This document shows, piece after piece, positions 59,850-64,000 of a DNA stretch of 64,000 bases; within the stretch, counting starts at the first letter, position 1, and every line of letters begins with the position of its first letter. This DNA is from Arthrobacter_E sp041360795 (GTDB lineage: Bacteria > Actinomycetota > Actinomycetes > Actinomycetales > Micrococcaceae). Location of the stretch: NCBI RefSeq assembly GCF_041360795.1, contig NZ_JBFUPW010000004.1:310001-374000 (forward strand), in the 5' to 3' direction. The notes beneath the pieces are model-generated. The model saw only the letters and a list, made by a program, of their open reading frames with translations. It made no database searches and was not told the origin of the DNA. The translations under genes were made by a program, and so were the position numbers.

Positions 59850-62800
59850 CTAACCTTCTCCGTCCAACTGAACTCTTGCGGTTGCTTCGAAAAGGGTCCG
59901 TTCGGGGAGGGAATCGAATTCAGCCACCTTCGCATGTTCTGGTTTATTCCAAATGCCGATCCCAAAGTCATGTCATTATGCCCAGAGTACGAGAGGAGGG
60001 CAGTTTTGTTGGCGCGATCGACAGAAACAACCCGAATCGTAAGGTCGTACGTCCCGAGGGCAGTGATTGCTCGGGGCCGCATTCCCCAGCATTCTCCTCC
60101 CCATTGCGCTAGCGTACAGGCGTCCAGCAGGAAGTTCAGATTTTTCGGGCCCGGGCTACCCGCACTGTATCCGGCATCCTCATCCTCGACAGAGCCACCC
60201 TGGCGGAGCTTGTTAATGATCCTATCTCGGCCCAGCGAAGTCTCAAGGCGCTTCTTCATGGAATCGATGTAGGTGCCCGAGTCCTTGTATATCCGCGTCC
60301 CCTTGGATTGGCTCTGTCCAATAGCCCATCGTCCGATGGCAGCAGTTGGCTCGTCAACAAACGTAAGAGCCACGTCGACTACCCGTCCGAGCTGCTCCCC
60401 GAACACGGCAGCACCACAACCTCCAAATCCACAACCGTTCGTCATCGTAGACGGCAACTTGACCTTGGAACTAGTGGGAACGTTGGCTCGGGCTGGCAGC
60501 CCGGTGTACCGCCAGTAAGGATTGCTCGTGCCGTAGTAGTAGTTTCCAGGGCCGCCCGGTGCGACAGTCAGAGTGCCATACTGGGCTTGCTCCCACTTCT
60601 TGCCATAGTCCTTGATCGGGCCGTTCGTGTGATTGATCGGCACGTTGGGACGCGACTCGTACCCGTTGCACACGTCACATAGGAACAGGCCGCTGGGGTC
60701 GGAGAAGTTGACCGGATCCGCTCCCGAATACATGTAGGGGCTGAAGAGTCGCTGAGTGGACTTGTCCAGGACCGGGTCCGGCGCAGTGAAGACCCCCAGC
60801 GTCGGGTCGAGTTCTCGGGCGCCCACCTGAACGAGCTTCGACTGCGAGTCGGCCAGCTTGCCGATATAACCATTGACGGCGCCGAACCCGGCAGGGTTGG
60901 CGGCATTGCTTCCCACTCCGCGTGCACCAGCAGGCGCGGCTGCGAAAGCGGCGTTGGCGACCGCCGATTGGGTCGGTCCACGGGCCAGACCATACGGATC
61001 AGTGAACCTGACGACAGCGGTCGTACCGGCAGTCGCCGTCGTCGGCAGGACCATCGTCTGACCGGTGTTCACCCGATCGCTGATGATGACGGTCAGCTGG
61101 GAAACCCCGGATTTGGCTGTGCGCTCGGCGACTGCCTTCCCGGCGAAGCTGTACGACCGCGTTGCGGTGACAGCGCCGGCCGTCGTGGCGTGCGCCGTCG
61201 TCATTCCCAGAGTGAACGTCGTTCCAGTCCCGTCGGTGATTCCGATGAGGTCTCCACCGGCGGTATAGAACCGCTGAGTGTCACCTGTCGCCGTCGACGC
61301 AGGAGCGTTGCCCGAAGCACTGTTCGGGTTGGGATTACCAGACAGCGTGGTGCTGCCTGACGTGCCGGCGAGCTTGCCATCCGCCGTGTAGTTCAGCGTC
61401 TGCCCGGCCCTCGTGGTCATCCGTCCCGCAGCGTCCCACCCAAACGATGCGGAAGTCGCAGTCCCGGTGGCGGGGGTGCTCGTCATCCCGGACAGACGGT
61501 GGCTGGTTCCCTGATAGCTGTACGCCTCAGTCGACGCCAGGGCACCGGTGGGACCGAAGCGCTTGACCTGCGCACGATCCCCACCTGCCGTGTAGGTGTA
61601 GGTCTGGGCGTAGGCCGCCGGCCCTCCGAGGCCCGTGACAGAGGTGGCGCTTGATGCCGGGGCAGCACCGCAGGCGGCGGTGGGGCTCCAGGCAGCGGCC
61701 AGACGATCCGCATAGTCATAGGCGAAGCACTGATTGTCGACTGGCTTATTGGTCCGAGCGGACCAGGATTGATTCCGGTTGGTGATCTTGCCTGCGGCGT
61801 CGTACTTGTAGCTCGTCTTGCCGAGGTCGGCGATCACACCCTTGGACTTGTTGTCACTCCGGACAGCGACGACACGCTGCGTGGTCGCGTCATAGTCGAA
61901 GTACGTGGCTGTAGTGCCGACAGTGGGGTTGGTCGAGTAGACCGAGTTCTTGTCCCACTGTTGGAAGGACCCCAGCCAGCCCAGGTTGTTGTAAGCACCG
62001 TTCGTGGCGATGTTGTCGCCGAGATTGCTTTCGAGGGCGATCGGTCGATCGGCGCTGTCGTAGGACGACGTCAGGGTCTCCGCGGCCAGGCCTCCCAATG
62101 CCGGGATGCTCTGGGTGTTGGGAAGACCGTTCTGCCGGTAGCTTGCTGTCGTGGTGTACGTCCCGGCGAAGGTTCCCAGCCCGGACGGAACAGTCACGGT
62201 GGACGTTCCCGGCTGGTTGTTGGCGTTGTAGTTCGCGTAGGTGGAGATGACGGCCTGATCGTAGTTCGCCCCGTTGTACCGGGTTTCGGAACTGAGCTGC
62301 CCCTTCTTCTCGGTGTCATAACTCCGAGTGACGAGGGTCTTCTCCGTTCCCCCACTGACCGTCACGGTCGTCTTGATCGAGCGGTCCAACGCGTCGTACT
62401 CGTTCTTCGTGACCGTGCCGAGAGCGTCAGTGGAGGTCGCCAGCCGCCCGCTCGCATCGTAGCTCAGCGAACTCGCGCCGGCATCCGGGTCAGTGGCGGA
62501 GACCTGGCGCCCCGCGGCGTCGTAGGTCCAGCTCCACGTGTTGCCGGCGACGTCCTTCATCGAGGTCATCTGTCCGAGCGTGTCGAAGGTGTACGTGCTG
62601 GTGTCCTTCGCCGACGCTGTGGTCGGGCCGCGGAACAGGACGTTCGCCACAGCGCTGCCGTTGAGGTCCGTCACGCTTTGCTTCGCCGACGCCGCAGCTG
62701 TGCCTCCCGGAGGAGTAGGGCCGGTGCTGGTGACCGTGTCGGTCCCCGCGTACGCCAGCGTGCTGGTCCACAGGGTTTGATTGTCATTGGCCACGTCCGA

Positions 62801-64000
62801 GGTCGTTGTGACACGTCCTGCGGCATCGTAGGCGTAGGTGGTGGAGGACGGGACCGCGATGGTGGGGATGAAGAGCGTCCCCGACGGCGCATTCGTCATG
62901 TAGTACTCGTGGACGCTCTTAGCGAGATCTCCAGCACTGTTGTAATACGTGTCCGTGGCGATGGTGCCACCGATCGGCGAAGCCGTCTGCGTCTGACGGG
63001 CACGGCCCAGCCCATCGAAGATCGCATACCCGCTGACGATCCCACCCGAGTTGTTGACCCGATCGGTTTTGATGGACGACGGCGCCGTCTGCGACACCGC
63101 GTAGGTGATGGCGAGCGACGGAGTGGGATAGTTCGCCTTGGGACGAAGCGCGTCCCACTGCTTGACCAGGCGTCCGGATGAATCGTATTCACTGGTGGAC
63201 ACGTTGCCGTTGACATCCGTGGCGGTAAGGGCCGAACCGCGGGAGGCATCGAACGTCTGGCTCGACGTCCACCCCAAGGGATTGGTGGAGGTCACCGTCG
63301 TCGGGAGGCCCGTGGCGGGACTGTAGGTCGTGGCAGTGACCCGGTCGGTCCCGGTGGTCGGATCGGTCGAGCTGATGGCCCGGCCGAGCGAGTCATAGCC
63401 GATGGTGTCGCCCGTGAGCCACGTCGACACCGACCCACCGTTGGTCTCGGTCGCCGTGTCGGTACGGGTCACCTGGCCCTTGGTTGGAGCCTGATACCCG
63501 TTGCTCCCTGGATCAGCGGAGGCAGAGGAGTCGTACAGCGTACGCGACGCGGTCAGAATATCCCCGGTGCTGGTGCCGCCGGAGCACTCACCCTTTCGCG
63601 TGGTCTGAGTGGCGGGCAGCCCCAGGAGATTCGCGCCTGTGTTGTCCGCAAACACCGTCAGCTGGCACGAGGCATCCGTGCCACCGGTCTGCGCGGTGTT
63701 GCTCGCGGCCGTGACACGGCCGTAACCGTCGTGGGTCAGGGTCGTGGTCCGGGACCTGGCCCCATTGATGGGAGCCGCCGTCTGACCGGACGCCTGGACC
63801 GTCTTCTGGGTGGCAACCCCGATGTGGCGAGCAGTTGCCGAACCCAGCGCTGCGGTCGACGTCGCCGTCGGCGACGAGGCCCAGGGGACGGTGATGGAGC
63901 TGGACAGGCGCGTTGTGGTGTCACCGAGGAAACTCTGAGTCTCCACCTGCATGCCCGTCAGCCACGGCGAATCCGTGATGGCGGTGCCATCCGTGGTGGT
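59843..64000 (-). CDS. Rhs/YD-repeat polymorphic toxin (N-terminus beyond window)
   Basis: At least 1,385 codons are open with no start needed within the window. The visible part is mainly Rhs/YD repeats (YDAAGRVTTTSD, YDASGRLATSTDALGTVTKNEYDALDR), then the Rhs core ending GVFTAPDPVLDKSTQRLFSPYMYSGADPVNFSDPSGLF. After NPYWRYTG comes a variable tip of about 215 residues with a Cys-Gly motif (NGCGFGGCG), a basic region and Cys-rich LDACTLAQWGGECWGMRP. No known toxin domain recognised. It should encase the tip in a cocoon and deliver it to competitors. Secretion signal lies outside the window. Confidence 0.85.
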   Translation of the reverse strand, partial: TTTDGTAITDSPWLTGMQVETQSFLGDTTTRLSSSITVPWASSPTATSTAALGSATARHIGVATQKTVQASGQTAAPINGARSRTTTLTHDGYGRVTAASNTAQTGGTDASCQLTVFADNTGANLLGLPATQTTRKGECSGGTSTGDILTASRTLYDSSASADPGSNGYQAPTKGQVTRTDTATETNGGSVSTWLTGDTIGYDSLGRAISSTDPTTGTDRVTATTYSPATGLPTTVTSTNPLGWTSSQTFDASRGSALTATDVNGNVSTSEYDSSGRLVKQWDALRPKANYPTPSLAITYAVSQTAPSSIKTDRVNNSGGIVSGYAIFDGLGRARQTQTASPIGGTIATDTYYNSAGDLAKSVHEYYMTNAPSGTLFIPTIAVPSSTTYAYDAAGRVTTTSDVANDNQTLWTSTLAYAGTDTVTSTGPTPPGGTAAASAKQSVTDLNGSAVANVLFRGPTTASAKDTSTYTFDTLGQMTSMKDVAGNTWSWTYDAAGRQVSATDPDAGASSLSYDASGRLATSTDALGTVTKNEYDALDRSIKTTVTVSGGTEKTLVTRSYDTEKKGQLSSETRYNGANYDQAVISTYANYNANNQPGTSTVTVPSGLGTFAGTYTTTASYRQNGLPNTQSIPALGGLAAETLTSSYDSADRPIALESNLGDNIATNGAYNNLGWLGSFQQWDKNSVYSTNPTVGTTATYFDYDATTQRVVAVRSDNKSKGVIADLGKTSYKYDAAGKITNRNQSWSARTNKPVDNQCFAYDYADRLAAAWSPTAACGAAPASSATSVTGLGGPAAYAQTYTYTAGGDRAQVKRFGPTGALASTEAYSYQGTSHRLSGMTSTPATGTATSASFGWDAAGRMTTRAGQTLNYTADGKLAGTSGSTTLSGNPNPNSASGNAPASTATGDTQRFYTAGGDLIGITDGTGTTFTLGMTTAHATTAGAVTATRSYSFAGKAVAERTAKSGVSQLTVIISDRVNTGQTMVLPTTATAGTTAVVRFTDPYGLARGPTQSAVANAAFAAAPAGARGVGSNAANPAGFGAVNGYIGKLADSQSKLVQVGARELDPTLGVFTAPDPVLDKSTQRLFSPYMYSGADPVNFSDPSGLFLCDVCNGYESRPNVPINHTNGPIKDYGKKWEQAQYGTLTVAPGGPGNYYYGTSNPYWRYTGLPARANVPTSSKVKLPSTMTNGCGFGGCGAAVFGEQLGRVVDVALTFVDEPTAAIGRWAIGQSQSKGTRIYKDSGTYIDSMKKRLETSLGRDRIINKLRQGGSVEDEDAGYSAGSPGPKNLNFLLDACTLAQWGGECWGMRPRAITALGTYDLTIRVVSVDRANKTALLSYSGHNDMTLGSAFGINQNMRRWLNSIPSPNGPFSKQPQEFSWTEKVSW
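60522..61058. repeat. 537-bp direct repeat of the Rhs core end, copy 2
   Basis: Within the live rhs gene; counterpart of 58607-59143 (offset 1915 bp). Covers the conserved core up to the point where the two toxin tips diverge (NPYWRYTG). Confidence 0.85.

Noticed and set aside
59843..64000. Rhs gene as several separate genes
   Set aside because: The minus-strand frame is open without interruption to the window edge, so it is one partial gene.

Overview
The window is high-GC, gene-dense actinobacterial chromosome, probably from an Arthrobacter-like member of the Micrococcaceae. The inference rests on GC-rich codon use, many GTG starts, leaderless genes with a TANNNT -10 element 6-7 nt before the start codon, IclR/LacI/GntR-regulated sugar and nucleoside loci, and the protein families present. 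No tRNA, rRNA, CRISPR array, transposase or integrase was seen.

Region by region. 0-9.3 kb is housekeeping: a small zincin metallopeptidase, a cation-diffusion-facilitator metal exporter, a secreted NlpC/P60 hydrolase with a coiled coil and Pro-rich linker, a tandem universal stress protein, a small flavoprotein-like protein, a Gln/Pro-tailed membrane protein, a CopC-domain protein and an NCS2 purine permease. 9.4-18 kb holds an MFS exporter and a sugar-acid (L-idonate/ketogluconate-like) catabolic locus: dehydrogenase, FAH-family enzyme, SDR, MHS-type MFS transporter, IclR regulator, 2-hydroxyacid dehydrogenase and a beta-hydroxyacid dehydrogenase. Two intergenic copies of TTGAAC-N3-GTTCRA probably tie this regulon together. 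18-28 kb contains a membrane protein with a YtrA-type GntR regulator under a double operator, the histidine utilisation genes hutG, hutH and hutU (hutI is absent from the window), a CPA2-type antiporter, and a TetR-controlled SDR-alpha/beta-hydrolase fusion. 28-34 kb is a nucleoside salvage locus: two nucleoside hydrolases, ribokinase, an MFS transporter and a divergent LacI regulator with tandem operators. 34-44 kb has an IclR regulator, a cytidylyltransferase, an SRPBCC protein, the complete branched-chain amino acid ABC transporter livKHMGF, a GNAT, a hydrolase and a frameshifted MFS gene. 44-54 kb has a five-gene peptide ABC transporter operon, a MerR regulator facing a RBBP9-like hydrolase, and several small enzymes and regulators.

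54.3-64 kb is an accessory island of AT-richer genes, all on the minus strand. It begins with the 3' end of a very large Rhs/YD-repeat polymorphic toxin (running off the window), followed by its apparent lipoprotein immunity gene. Next come a displaced second Rhs tip with a nuclease-like C-terminus and its overlapping immunity gene, and then a chain of orphan immunity-like genes, short toxin-tail remnants and a broken gene. A 537-bp near-identical repeat of the Rhs core 3' end is shared by the live and displaced tips, and the deletion junction and later frameshift can be read from the sequence.

A second striking layer is a set of ten long intergenic palindromes between 9.2 and 28.3 kb. Most lie shortly after a stop codon, several belong to shared sequence families, and some arms carry an internal direct repeat.
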